64,000 bases of DNA from JAHZMA01 sp965205905 (GTDB taxonomy: Bacteria > Pseudomonadota > Alphaproteobacteria > JABAAW01 > JAHZMA01): positions 1 through 64,000 of the forward strand of contig CBDBHZ010000011.1 of assembly GCA_965205905.1 (NCBI GenBank), written 5' to 3'. Numbering within the stretch: position 1 is the stretch's first letter; each line of letters starts with the position of its first letter. The position numbers were made by a program, and so were the translations under genes. Below the pieces are notes generated by a model. It had not been told where the DNA came from. It was given only the letters and a program-made list of their open reading frames with translations, and did not search any database. Shown here piece after piece: positions 1-9,397 of this stretch.

Positions 1-2
1 TA

Positions 3-113
3 ACGCAATATTCATTGAAACGTCCTGCTGATGCTGATATTGAAGGCGTTGCGTTATTCGCGCAAACCAAGCCGATTGGTTTTGTGATAGGGTCGGTCAA
101 ATATGTTTTTTAA
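3..113 (+). CDS. C-terminal fragment of an unidentified protein (cut by window edge)
   Basis: An open frame enters from the left edge and ends in TAA at 111-113, giving about 36 residues that finish in ...GFVIGSVKYVF. No start is visible and I do not recognise the family. The stop codon lies inside a 14-bp tandem repeat, so the reading frame ends within the repeat. It may be the tail of a real gene or chance open frame; the length is too short to decide. Confidence 0.35.
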   Translation, partial: TQYSLKRPADADIEGVALFAQTKPIGFVIGSVKYVF

Positions 114-142
114 CTTATGTTTTTTAACTTATGTTTTTTACT
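102..142. repeat. Three-copy 14-bp tandem repeat
   Basis: The unit TATGTTTTTTAACT occurs at 102-115 and 116-129, with a one-base-shorter third copy at 130-142. The first copy carries the stop codon of the upstream open frame. Slippage here would change spacer length upstream of the symporter gene rather than its protein. Confidence 0.85.
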
Positions 143-221
143 TGGCGAATAATTGACAAATCCCTCTTTCTATCTTACAGTCAATCATTATTTGTTTAAT
201 TGATATGAAAGAGGTTGCTTC

Positions 222-1557
222 ATGGCATTACTATCAGCTTTTGAAAATATTATATGGGGCCCTGCCATGTTGGTTTGCTTGGTTGGCGCGGGGCTGTATC
301 TTACCTTTGGGCTAGGATTTATCCAATTTAGAAAATTAGGCTATGCCTTTGGTGAGTTAAAGCGTGGGCATGTAAAAGACGAAGAAAATGGTGATATTAC
401 TCCCTTTAACGCGCTGATGACTGCCTTATCTGGCACAGTTGGCACGGGCAATATTGTGTGGGGTGGCAACCGCAATATTCATTGGTGGACCAGGGGCGTT
501 ATTTTATATGTGGGTGATTGCCTTATTCGGCATGGCAACCAAATATTCAGAATGTCTGCTTGGTGCGGAATATCGCGAAAAAACGCCTGAAGGTCTGTAT
601 GCTGGTGGGCCAATGTATTACATCAAAAATGGTTTTGGTGGCAATATTGGCAAAATATTAGGCGGTATTGTGGCAGTGATTTTAGTGGTGGCAGCGTTGG
701 GCATCGGTAATTCGGTGCAGTCAAATTCGCTTGCCGCAACCATGAATCTGGCATTCGGACTGCCCCCTATTGTAACGGGTATTGTGCTAGCGATTGTGGT
801 GGGGCTGGTGATTATGGGTGGTATCAAGCGCATTGGTGAGGTTGCAGGTAAAATCGTGCCATTTATGATAATCATATATGTGGTGGCGGGCATTATCGTT
901 ATTCTCACCCATATTTCACAAGTTGGTAACGCCTTTGTAACGATTTTCACCAGCGCGTTTACGGGTGGCGCGGCGTTGGGCGGATTTACTGGCGCAAGCG
1001 TGATGATGGCGGTGCAGTTTGGTGTGGCACGTGGTGTGTTTTCTAATGAAGCAGGGTTAGGCAGTGCATCGATTGCCCATGCGGCGGCGCAGACAAAAAG
1101 TCCGGTGCGGCAAGCCCATATCGCCATGCTTGGCACATTCATTGATACCATGATTATTTGCACCATCACGGGATTGGCGATTATTGTAACGCAATCTTAT
1201 GGGTTGGGCGTGAATGGTGCGGCACTTACCATTGCGGCGTTCAGCGATACATTTGGCGGATTGGGCGCGCATATTATCAATATTGTGTTGATGTTTTTTG
1301 TGTTCACCACCATCATTGCATGGTATTTTTATGGCGAGCGAGGTTTAAATTATCTGGGTGTTGATAAAAATATCGTCAATGCCTATAAAGCGTTATGGCT
1401 GATTTTGTTGGTGATTTCTGCCAATGCTGATTTGGCGTTGGTATGGACATTATCTAGCGCGATGCTTGGCTTGCTTGTCTATCCGAATCTGTTGGCATTA
1501 TTGGTATTATCGCCAAAGATTTTCAATAAAACCAAAGAATATTGGTTGCAAAATTAA
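222..1557 (+). pseudogene. Sodium/alanine symporter (AGCS family), frameshifted
   Basis: The two halves form one AGCS (alanine or glycine:cation symporter) protein of about 444 residues, the normal family length. Residues up to ...ALSGTVGTGNI are read in the first frame. The family-typical continuation GVATAIFIGGPGALFYMW is read in the second frame. One surplus base near position 459 (GTGTGGGG) explains the shift. Later motifs such as ATKYSECLLGAEYREKTPEG and FSNEAGLGSASIAHAAA are intact, with about ten hydrophobic segments. The start ATG at 222 follows AAAGAGG. Family role: Na+-coupled uptake of small neutral amino acids at the inner membrane. The shift may be a real inactivation or a sequencing error; the rest of the gene shows no decay. 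Confidence 0.85.
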
Positions 1558-1573
1558 TTGTTATTTGAAGCGA

Positions 1574-3208
1574 CTATTGCTTGTGCAGAAACTTTAGATT
1601 ATAGCGATAGGCATCATTCAGTGCCTGCATCGATGCATCGATAATATTGACCGAAACGCCGATAGTTTCCCAACGATTGCCGTTATTATCTTTGGATTCA
1701 ATCGTTACCCTTGTTACCGCATCAGTGCCGATAGAATTATCGGGCGGTGGAATAATCCTCACCTTATAATCAATTAATTGCATAAATTCTAAATTGCTGT
1801 AATGCGATAAAACCGCCTCGCGCATGGCTTTATCAAGCGCATTGATAGGGCCTTGCCCGAATGCGACAGTGGTTGCGATATTTTCTTTATCAGCGTGCGT
1901 TCCGTTTTTTTGGGGAAATTCAATCACCAAAGTGGCTTCTGATTCTATCTCTGCTTCGCCCGATAATGTGATGCGTTTTTCATCAATCACTCGAAAACGT
2001 TTGATATGATAATAATCTGGCACTTGTTCTAAAATCTCAAACGCTGCCAGTGCAAACGATGCTTCCGCACCATCATAGCTATAGCCCTGACTCTCACGCT
2101 CTTTAACATGGTTGATAATTTTTTGTGCCTGATATTTTTCCAAACCATTAAAATCAAGTCCATAGGCAATCAATCGTTCAGCAATATTGGCGCGTCCTGC
2201 TTGGTTAGAAACAATCACACGGCGACTGTTGCCCACTTGTTCGGGTGCAATATGCTCGTAAGTATTGCTGTTTTTTGCCATGCCAGATGCGTGTAGCCCG
2301 CCCTTATGGGCAAAAGCGCGGGTGCCAACATAGGGTGCGCCGCTAAACGGCGATTGATTCAAACGGTCATCTAATAGCCTTGATAATTTCCGCAAGCCTG
2401 TTAATTTATTGGCATCAATTTTCTGTGCGCGGTAGTGCATTTTTAGCAAAAAAGTAGGAATCAACGAAACCAGATTGGCATTGCCACACCGTTCGCCTAA
2501 TCCATTCAATGTGCCTTGCACATGGCTTGCGCCCGCTTGCACAGCGGCGATTGAATTGGCGACGGCATTGCCGGTATCATCATGGCTGTGAATGCCGATT
2601 GTTACATTTTTTGATGCAAATTGCTTGGTGATTTCAGCCGTTATATCGTAAATCTCATGGGGCAATGTGCCGCCATTGGTATCGCATAATACCAGCGTAT
2701 CAACCCCTGCTTCATAGGCAGCGGCAAGGCATTTCAGCGCGTAATCGGGATTATGCTTATAGCCATCAAAAAAATGTTCGGCATCAAAAAACATCTGCTT
2801 TTTTTGCGCTTTGCCATGTTTGATGGAATCCGCAATCATGTCGATATTCTCATCAAGCGTAATACCAAGTGCTTCGGTTACTTGAAAATCCCAGCTTTTA
2901 CCAACCAAACACACCGTAGGGGCAGAAGAATTAATCACCATCGATAATGATGGGTCGTTACCAGCACTGGTATTGGCGCGTCGTGTCATGCCAAATGCCA
3001 CTAATTTACTGTTATGAAACGCAGGCGGTGATTTGAAAAAACTATCATCATCAGGATTTGCGCCGGGCCAACCGCCTTCGATAAAATCGATACCAAACTC
3101 ATCTAATGCACTGGCAATGGCATTTTTATCTGCCAAAGAAAAATCCACCCCCATTGTCTGTGCGCCATCACGCAACGTGGTATCAAAAAAAACTAGCGTC
3201 TTTTCCAT
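1574..3208 (-). CDS. cimA: (R)-citramalate synthase
   Basis: 544 residues, matching the long citramalate-synthase type of the isopropylmalate/homocitrate synthase family. The N-terminus has the HMGL-like TIM barrel with DTTLRDGAQ (residues 9-17), the metal-binding IHSHDDTGNAVANS segment and NGLGERCGNANL. The last 120 or so residues form the LeuA-type allosteric dimer domain. Family reaction: pyruvate + acetyl-CoA to (R)-citramalate, the threonine-independent route to 2-oxobutyrate for isoleucine. It starts inside the 3' end of cysS (16-bp overlap), so translation is probably coupled. A homocitrate or isopropylmalate synthase is possible but less likely given length and domain layout. Confidence 0.88.
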   Translation of the reverse strand: MEKTLVFFDTTLRDGAQTMGVDFSLADKNAIASALDEFGIDFIEGGWPGANPDDDSFFKSPPAFHNSKLVAFGMTRRANTSAGNDPSLSMVINSSAPTVCLVGKSWDFQVTEALGITLDENIDMIADSIKHGKAQKKQMFFDAEHFFDGYKHNPDYALKCLAAAYEAGVDTLVLCDTNGGTLPHEIYDITAEITKQFASKNVTIGIHSHDDTGNAVANSIAAVQAGASHVQGTLNGLGERCGNANLVSLIPTFLLKMHYRAQKIDANKLTGLRKLSRLLDDRLNQSPFSGAPYVGTRAFAHKGGLHASGMAKNSNTYEHIAPEQVGNSRRVIVSNQAGRANIAERLIAYGLDFNGLEKYQAQKIINHVKERESQGYSYDGAEASFALAAFEILEQVPDYYHIKRFRVIDEKRITLSGEAEIESEATLVIEFPQKNGTHADKENIATTVAFGQGPINALDKAMREAVLSHYSNLEFMQLIDYKVRIIPPPDNSIGTDAVTRVTIESKDNNGNRWETIGVSVNIIDASMQALNDAYRYNLKFLHKQ

Positions 3209-4563
3209 AAGGTTTTGCCCCCTGTATCTTCTAATAAAATGTCTCTGGCTTCTAACTCATGACGAATTTTATCAGCAAGTTCATAATCTTTTGCTTTGCG
3301 CGCATCATTGCGTTGTTGAATCAAATCTTCAATATCTTCTTTCGTAAAATCATCATCATTATTGGCATCACCTATAAACCATTCATCAGCACTGCATTGC
3401 ATCAAGCCTAATAGTTGCGCTGATGCTAGAAATTGCCTGACGGAATCCAAATCAGGCTCTGCTTGCTGATTTAATTCTGACGCCATCTGATGCAAGATAC
3501 TTAACGCCAATGGCGTGTTTAAATCATCTTCAAGCGCGGCAATAATATCTTGATGGGGCGGTATTGACGCGCAATCATCACAACCTGTCAGCCGCGTAAT
3601 CTGATAAAACCTATCCAAAATGGCTTTGGCTTCATTCATTTTATCAACAGAAAAATCCAGCGGTTGCCGATAATGCGTCATCAGCAATAATAGCCTCAAA
3701 GTGCTACCATCATAAAGTTTCAAAATATCATTGACGGTGAAAAAATTACCCAAAGATTTTGACATTTTCTCACCATTGGCAAGCACATAGCCATTATGCA
3801 ACCAATATTTGGCGTGTTGATGTTGCGGACAGGCGGCACGGCTCTGGGCATATTCGTTATAATGATGCGGAAAAAGCAAATCTTGCCCGCCACCATGAAT
3901 ATCAAAATCACCGCCTAAATATTCCTGCGCCATTGCCGAACATTCAATATGCCAACCGGGCCTGCCAAAACCAAACGGGCTATCCCAACCAACTTTCATG
4001 TCGCCCATTGATGGTTTCCATAAGACAAAATCTTGAGCATCTTGCTTGTAGGCGGCTATTTCTACACGCGCACCATCGCGTAATTTTTTGTCATCAAGCG
4101 GGATTAATTTTTGGTCGTCTGTCATTTTTTGATGCGAAAATAGCACATGCCCTTCGGCTTGATAGGCATGACCATTTTCAAGCAATGTTGCAATCATCTT
4201 AATCATATGCGGAATATGGTCGGTGGCTTTGGGCTGATGGGTAGGCGCAAGGCAATTCAGCGCATCGCAATTTTTATGAAAATCTTCGGTGGTTGCATCG
4301 GTTAATTCGCCGATTTTGATATTCTTATCTTTGGCACGGGCATAGATTTTATCATCTAAATCGGTGATATTGCGGACATAGCTAACGCGCGGATATTTCG
4401 CCGATAACAGCCGAAACAGCACATCAAACGCCACCAGCGGGCGGGCATTGCCGATATGAATTTGGTCATAAACAGTAGGCCCGCACACATAGAGTTTGAT
4501 ATGCGTGTCATCAAAGGGGATAAATGTTTCTTTTTTGCCGCTGCGGCTGTTAAAAAATTGCAT
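3193..4563 (-). CDS. cysS: Cysteinyl-tRNA synthetase
   Basis: 456 residues, the usual length. Class I signatures are present: HIGN at residues 36-39 within YVCGPTVYDQIHIGNARP, and KMSKS at 266-270. The zinc-binding set includes Cys27 and the GWHIECSAMA and HHYNEYAQS segments. It charges tRNA-Cys with cysteine in the cytoplasm. Downstream it overlaps cimA by 16 bp, and upstream it sits 17 bp after msrA, so the three genes look like one operon. A sulfur amino acid link between msrA and cysS is plausible but is only inferred from position. Confidence 0.95.
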   Translation of the reverse strand: MQFFNSRSGKKETFIPFDDTHIKLYVCGPTVYDQIHIGNARPLVAFDVLFRLLSAKYPRVSYVRNITDLDDKIYARAKDKNIKIGELTDATTEDFHKNCDALNCLAPTHQPKATDHIPHMIKMIATLLENGHAYQAEGHVLFSHQKMTDDQKLIPLDDKKLRDGARVEIAAYKQDAQDFVLWKPSMGDMKVGWDSPFGFGRPGWHIECSAMAQEYLGGDFDIHGGGQDLLFPHHYNEYAQSRAACPQHQHAKYWLHNGYVLANGEKMSKSLGNFFTVNDILKLYDGSTLRLLLLMTHYRQPLDFSVDKMNEAKAILDRFYQITRLTGCDDCASIPPHQDIIAALEDDLNTPLALSILHQMASELNQQAEPDLDSVRQFLASAQLLGLMQCSADEWFIGDANNDDDFTKEDIEDLIQQRNDARKAKDYELADKIRHELEARDILLEDTGGKTLWKRR

Positions 4564-4580
4564 AAGCTAGGGTCTATATT

Positions 4581-5036
4581 TTACATTAAGCCGCGTTTTT
4601 TCATCACATATTTTTGATGATAATCTTCGGCTAGAAAAAATGTTTCAGCAGGTGATAATTGCGTGGCAATCGGTTTTTTAACTTTTGCTTGCAGGCTTCG
4701 CACTGATTGTTCTGCCTGTTGTTTTTGTTCATCATTCAGATAAAAAATCGCACTTCTATATTGCGTGCCAATATCCACCCCTTGCCGATTCACTTGCGTG
4801 GCATCGTGAGTTTCCCAAAAAGCCTCTAATAATTGTGAATAGCTGATGGTGTTTTCATCAAATTCCACCTGCACCGCTTCGGCATGTCCCGTATCACCCC
4901 TGCATATATCTTTATAGGTTGGGTTTTGGGTTTTGCCGCCCGTATAGCCAACTTTGGTATCGATAACGCCTTTGGTTTCTAGGAATTCTTGCTCTACCCC
5001 CCAGAAACACCCTGCTGCTAATATTGCTGTTTGCAT
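4581..5036 (-). CDS. msrA: Peptide methionine-S-sulfoxide reductase MsrA
   Basis: 151 residues. The catalytic motif GCFWGVE lies at the N-terminus with the nucleophilic Cys10. GYTGG, GDTGHAEAVQVEFD and EDYHQKY are all family-typical. It reduces methionine-S-sulfoxide in proteins. The chain is short compared with MsrA forms that carry long C-terminal recycling cysteines; I see no resolving cysteine near the C-terminus, so reduction by an external thiol is likely. It is the first gene of the msrA-cysS-cimA run. Confidence 0.93.
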   Translation of the reverse strand: MQTAILAAGCFWGVEQEFLETKGVIDTKVGYTGGKTQNPTYKDICRGDTGHAEAVQVEFDENTISYSQLLEAFWETHDATQVNRQGVDIGTQYRSAIFYLNDEQKQQAEQSVRSLQAKVKKPIATQLSPAETFFLAEDYHQKYVMKKRGLM

Positions 5037-5121
5037 GTTTTTAATCCTTTATCATTGTTTAAAAAATATCACATTTGCATCTTATGTGTTTTTAAGTTTT
5101 TTTTCAATATATGAAATGCTC

Positions 5122-5150
5122 TTGTTGTCTGCAATGAATTTTGCTATTAT
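5122..5150 (+). promoter_or_regulatory. Probable sigma-70 type promoter for tRNA-Val
   Basis: TTGTTG at 5122-5127 is separated by 17 bp from TATTAT at 5145-5150. Transcription would start about 30 bp before the mature tRNA at 5191. The Gfo/Idh gene lies only 31 bp beyond the tRNA and may be co-transcribed. Confidence 0.5.
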
Positions 5151-5190
5151 CATGCCATTATAAAATTTTACAAATAAAAAATGGATATAA

Positions 5191-5267
5191 GGGTCGTTAG
5201 CTCAGTTGGTTAGAGCGTTGCCTTGACATGGCAGAGGTCGTTGGTTCGAACCCAATACGACCCACCA
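5191..5267 (+). tRNA. tRNA-Val (anticodon GAC)
   Basis: A 77-nt cloverleaf with encoded CCA. The acceptor arm pairs GGGTCGT with ACGACCC. The D-loop contains AGCTCAGTTGGTTAGAGC and the T-loop GGTTCGAACCC. The anticodon loop TTGACAT carries GAC, reading GUC/GUU valine codons. No integrated element follows its 3' end; the next gene starts about 30 bp later. Confidence 0.97.
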
Positions 5268-5298
5268 TCTTTTATTGATGATAGAGTATAGGAATATT

Positions 5299-6222
5299 AT
5301 GTCAAAAATTCTATTAGTTGGTTGTGGGGTATGGGGTAAGAATCATGCCCGTAACCTGCATGAAATGGGCGTGCTTGCAGGCATTGCTGACCCAAAAGCG
5401 GAGGAAATTGCCGCGCAATATAATGTGCCGCATTTTGATAATATCACCCAGATGGTTGATGCGCTTGTTAAGAATAATGATGATGCCCCCACCGCCATTG
5501 TTATTGCCTCGCCTGATGTTACCCATTATGAATATGGTGAAATCGCGCTTGAAGCAGGGCTAGATGTGTTGATGGAAAAACCGCTTGGCATGGATTTACA
5601 ACAAGCGTATGAATTAGGCGAGATGGCGGAAAGTAAAAATAAAATTCTTATGGTCGGGCATTTATTGCGTTATCATTCAGCATTTCGCTGTTTATTAAAG
5701 CAAGTTGAGGCTGGAATTATCGGTGATGTGAAAAATATTCTATCGATTCGCCATGATATGATGGAAACCCCACGCGATAGTGATTTGGTTTGGGGCTATG
5801 GTCCACATGATGCATCGATGGTGGCGGCGTTGGTGGCAGGTAGCGAAATCACCGTATCGGGTTTTTATGGCGATATGTTAAAAGAATGCGTGTTAACGAC
5901 ATCATTTGAAAATGGCATTCAAGCCACAATTTCACTCAGCTGGCAAGCACCAAAGCGCAGGTTGCTGATGGTGCAAGGCACAAAAGGGCAGATTGTGTTT
6001 GATGATGCCAAAGCTGATGGCGATAAAATCATCTTGCGTTTAGAAACCGAAACCCCGCAAATTATCAATTATGATAATTTTGAGCCACTCCGCACCGAAT
6101 TACAGCATTTTGTAGATTCAATCCAAAACCGCACGCAACCCTTAACAAATGCTGATGAGGCAATGAAAGTAACAGAAATTTTAGATGCTTGCTATAATGT
6201 GGCAAAATCTGACACTGTATAA
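5299..6222 (+). CDS. Gfo/Idh/MocA family NAD(P)-dependent oxidoreductase
   Basis: 307 residues from the ATG at 5299, preferred over an in-frame start at 5275 because AGGAA stands 4-8 bp upstream. The N-terminal Rossmann motif is GCGVWGKNHARNL, followed by the nucleotide-binding EKPLGMD segment with the conserved lysine. The substrate-binding half begins with GHLLRYHSAFR. Relatives of this length often oxidise sugar nucleotides or glycoside-type sugars in surface-polysaccharide pathways. Its neighbour is a membrane sulfatase-like gene on the other strand, so an envelope role is possible; the substrate cannot be named from sequence. Confidence 0.8.
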   Translation: MSKILLVGCGVWGKNHARNLHEMGVLAGIADPKAEEIAAQYNVPHFDNITQMVDALVKNNDDAPTAIVIASPDVTHYEYGEIALEAGLDVLMEKPLGMDLQQAYELGEMAESKNKILMVGHLLRYHSAFRCLLKQVEAGIIGDVKNILSIRHDMMETPRDSDLVWGYGPHDASMVAALVAGSEITVSGFYGDMLKECVLTTSFENGIQATISLSWQAPKRRLLMVQGTKGQIVFDDAKADGDKIILRLETETPQIINYDNFEPLRTELQHFVDSIQNRTQPLTNADEAMKVTEILDACYNVAKSDTV

Positions 6223-6284
6223 TTCTTATTTAAGAAGCGATTTATAGCGATTTATGTGGAAGAGAATTAATAATCAAATCAAAA

Positions 6285-7841
6285 TTATTGTGATGAAACA
6301 GGGTCGTAGAGATAATCAATAAAATCAACTTCGCCATCATAGCGATTTTTGAGCACTGGCTTACCACCCGTTAAGCAAGTGATAAGATTATGCATCATAT
6401 CAGGCAATGTGGTTACAACAGGCTCTGCAATTTGGCAGCCATGCGGGTCAAGCACTGCCATCATAATAGCTTTATCTTGAATGAATGAGGTTTCATCATA
6501 ATAGTCGTCATCAATATTCTTACTCCGCACAAAATCTGTTGCTTTAATGCCATGGTCACCAAAAATAATGATAATAGCATTTTTATCATTATCGCGTATC
6601 TTTTTAACCCGATTTTCTATAAAATCGGCAGCGATGATAGATTTTTCTAAATATTTCTCCCTATATGCACCTAACACTTTCTTATCCAGAAAATTATAAC
6701 TATCATTAACATGTCCGGGCACGCTTCTATAAGAAAGAATGAATTGCGGTTTATCTGATTTTTTAATTTCTTCAAATACTATATCATTAAAATCACTGCG
6801 ATATGATAAGTCACCAGCTCTTAATTTTATTCCTAAAAAAATCGCCTTTTTCCTTAAATAGCAATAACCCCACATATCAAATATCTTGATTTTATCACAA
6901 GCAAAGCTATCCCATGGCGGATAAAAATAATTCACCTCTTTACTATTTGAATATGTATAAAAATATTTAGAACCATATATAAGGTTAAGATTATAACCAT
7001 TTCGTTTGAAAATATCATGAACAGGCGTCCATTTTCCGCCCATTATAAGCGCCCGTTGCATATCACTAAAATCCTTGCGCTGCAATTGTTGCTTATACCA
7101 GTTAATATCTAACGCAAACATAGAAGCAAATGACCCTAATGTTGCGTTAAAATGCACAAATGTATTGGGAATAACATCAGCACCTAGCGCGTCTATACTA
7201 TTGATATAAGCGGGAGATTGATTATCGTCTAATTGCAACATTTTTTTTGCTATATTTTGGGGAACCATACCATCATATGAAAGTAAATAAATATTAGGCT
7301 TAATGGTGAAATCTTGTGCGATATAATTTTCAGGCAATGTATCATCAGTATGATAACGAAACGAGCCAATAAGATTTTGCCCAATCAAAATATTTAACAT
7401 AACAGCACAAAATAGCAATGAAATGCTGATTGTAAAAACCCATTTTTCACTATAGCGTAATATCATATAGATGATGACCAATAGAAAACTCAAAATGCTT
7501 AGCACTTGCCATCGTAACAAACTCTCAAAATCAGCACTATAAGTGAGATAAAAACTGTAAATATTCGCAACAAATAATAATGCGATGCAAGCAAAATAAA
7601 TCGCTTGCTGTTTCGTGATATGCTTAACGATTCTGAGAAAGATATATTGCCCGATTAATACGATGATGCCGTAAATTACAATTATCAACATATCAAAATA
7701 TGATACAGTATTAACAAAAGCACGTTCAATTAAATCAAGCAATAATAATCCGCTGAACAGCACCATAAACAACAAAGGGCTGATATTAATGGCGAAGATA
7801 GACTGAACGCCCTTAACGATATATTGCTTTAACTTATCCAT
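6285..7841 (-). CDS. Inner-membrane sulfatase-like (alkaline phosphatase superfamily) protein
   Basis: 518 residues. Five hydrophobic segments occupy about residues 22-155. A soluble domain from about residue 182 follows, with the metal-binding NIYLLSYDGM (Asp190), a Thr/Ser-rich nucleophile segment NATLGSFASMFA, and the late metal motif IIFGDHGIK. This layout (membrane anchor plus periplasmic hydrolase) resembles phosphoethanolamine or phosphoglycerol transferases acting on envelope glycans. No formylglycine-type CxPxR signature is seen, so a true sulfatase is unlikely. The gene stands alone. Confidence 0.7.
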   Translation of the reverse strand: MDKLKQYIVKGVQSIFAINISPLLFMVLFSGLLLLDLIERAFVNTVSYFDMLIIVIYGIIVLIGQYIFLRIVKHITKQQAIYFACIALLFVANIYSFYLTYSADFESLLRWQVLSILSFLLVIIYMILRYSEKWVFTISISLLFCAVMLNILIGQNLIGSFRYHTDDTLPENYIAQDFTIKPNIYLLSYDGMVPQNIAKKMLQLDDNQSPAYINSIDALGADVIPNTFVHFNATLGSFASMFALDINWYKQQLQRKDFSDMQRALIMGGKWTPVHDIFKRNGYNLNLIYGSKYFYTYSNSKEVNYFYPPWDSFACDKIKIFDMWGYCYLRKKAIFLGIKLRAGDLSYRSDFNDIVFEEIKKSDKPQFILSYRSVPGHVNDSYNFLDKKVLGAYREKYLEKSIIAADFIENRVKKIRDNDKNAIIIIFGDHGIKATDFVRSKNIDDDYYDETSFIQDKAIMMAVLDPHGCQIAEPVVTTLPDMMHNLITCLTGGKPVLKNRYDGEVDFIDYLYDPVSSQ

Positions 7842-7927
7842 ACGGGCATTATAATGGGATAGATAAAAAAAGCAATTTTAAAAAATCTTGCTATTGATGA
7901 AATAACGGGTAAGCGATAGCCAAATAT

Positions 7928-9397
7928 CTAATCTTTCACGCCGCATTTCAGGGTGATATTTTCTGGCATTGCAATCATTTTATGATGCACCGCCATTTGC
8001 TCTAATGTGTTGGCAATCGCATCACTTGGCAATGATGATTTGCGGTTTTGTAAATCCACATGCAATAAAAAACATTCGCCTGTTGCCAGCAATATGCCAT
8101 CATGGCGATACAGCAAATGCAACAGATGTAATTTTTTACCCGTGCCATTGATAAGCCTGCTGTGAATATGCACCGCATCATCAATCAGGGTTTCATGCAG
8201 ATATGTGATATGGGTCTCGATGGTAAAATAGCTATTGCCCGCTTTGATATAGGCATTATTAGCACCAATCAGCATCATCATTTTATCATTGGCTTGCGAG
8301 AAAATCTCTGAATAATGTGCCTCATTCATATGCCCATTATTATCAACCCAACTGGCAGGAATTAACCGCTTCACCGTTAGCGGTAAATTTTGCGTATCGT
8401 TTGTATGCTTTGTTTGTTGTGCCAATAATTTTTTCTCATGGTCGAAAATCGTAACGCCCACCGCTTGCTTGTTTTTTTTCAATGCGCGCATGATGCCGAT
8501 AAGATTATCATCGCGAATCCTCTCTAATTCACGGATAGAAAACTGCCCCGATTGCGCGTCTGATTGCTCTGAAATTTTGTCTATCAGCGCATCGGTTAAT
8601 TCTGGCACATCCATCAATTTTGTCCAATTCCATTGTAAGGCGGGTCCAAATTGCGCGATAAAATGCTTCATGCCCATCTCGCCACCGGCAATTCGGTAAG
8701 TTTCAAACAATCCCATTTGCGCCCAACGCAAACCAAAGCCGAACCTGATCGCATCATCAATTTCTTCGGTGGTGGCGATGCCGTCTTTTACCAACCATAA
8801 GGATTCGCGCCATACCGCTTCTAGCAATCTATCGGCAATATGGGCATCAATTTCTTTTTGCACCAATAATGGCTTCATGCCAATTTGGATGAGGATATTT
8901 TGCGCTTGCTGGCAAAAATCAGCATGATTAACGGGCGAGGCAACCACTTCCACCAACGGCAAAAGATAGACAGGGTTAAAGGGGTGGCAGACAATAATTT
9001 GCGCTGGATTTTTAGAATTTGCTTGCAATTCTGATGGCTTAAAGCCAGAGGTGGAAGAGGCGATAATCGCAGTTTTTTTGGCAAATTTTTGAATATCGCC
9101 ATAGATTTTTTGCTTGAGCTCTAATTGCTCTGGCACGCTTTCCTGAATCCAATCCGCATTTTCCACCGCTTGTTGCAAGGTTTCGGCAAATATCAATGTG
9201 CCTGTTTCGGGCAGAGCGGTATCATATAAAGCAGGCAGACTATGTTTGGCATTTTTAATGACTGCATTGATTTTTGTTTCGGCATCAGAGGCGGGGTCAA
9301 AAATTGTAACATCATGCCCGTTGAGTAAAAACCGCGCCGCCCAACCACCGCCAATCACCCCGCCACCAATGATGGCTATGTTGTGTGTTTCAGTCAT
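7928..9397 (-). CDS. L-carnitine dehydrogenase fused to betainyl-CoA thioesterase
   Basis: 489 residues. Residues 1-320 are a 3-hydroxyacyl-CoA-dehydrogenase-like domain starting with the NAD motif IIGGGVIGGGWAARF. From about residue 335 comes a hotdog-fold thioesterase domain (PASWVDNNGHMNEAHYSEIF). Such fusions are known in rhizobial-type L-carnitine dehydrogenases; in Pseudomonas the two parts are separate CdhA and CdhB. Expected reactions: carnitine + NAD+ to 3-dehydrocarnitine, and hydrolysis of betainyl-CoA to glycine betaine. The start overlaps the upstream BKACE gene by 4 bp (ATGA), so the two are translationally coupled and together cover the whole route from carnitine to betaine. 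Confidence 0.87.
   Translation of the reverse strand: MTETHNIAIIGGGVIGGGWAARFLLNGHDVTIFDPASDAETKINAVIKNAKHSLPALYDTALPETGTLIFAETLQQAVENADWIQESVPEQLELKQKIYGDIQKFAKKTAIIASSTSGFKPSELQANSKNPAQIIVCHPFNPVYLLPLVEVVASPVNHADFCQQAQNILIQIGMKPLLVQKEIDAHIADRLLEAVWRESLWLVKDGIATTEEIDDAIRFGFGLRWAQMGLFETYRIAGGEMGMKHFIAQFGPALQWNWTKLMDVPELTDALIDKISEQSDAQSGQFSIRELERIRDDNLIGIMRALKKNKQAVGVTIFDHEKKLLAQQTKHTNDTQNLPLTVKRLIPASWVDNNGHMNEAHYSEIFSQANDKMMMLIGANNAYIKAGNSYFTIETHITYLHETLIDDAVHIHSRLINGTGKKLHLLHLLYRHDGILLATGECFLLHVDLQNRKSSLPSDAIANTLEQMAVHHKMIAMPENITLKCGVKD

Noticed and set aside
618..1169. 183-residue minus-strand open frame across the symporter gene
   Set aside because: It mirrors the AGCS coding frame, is low in charged residues and has no family features; the plus-strand protein is clear.
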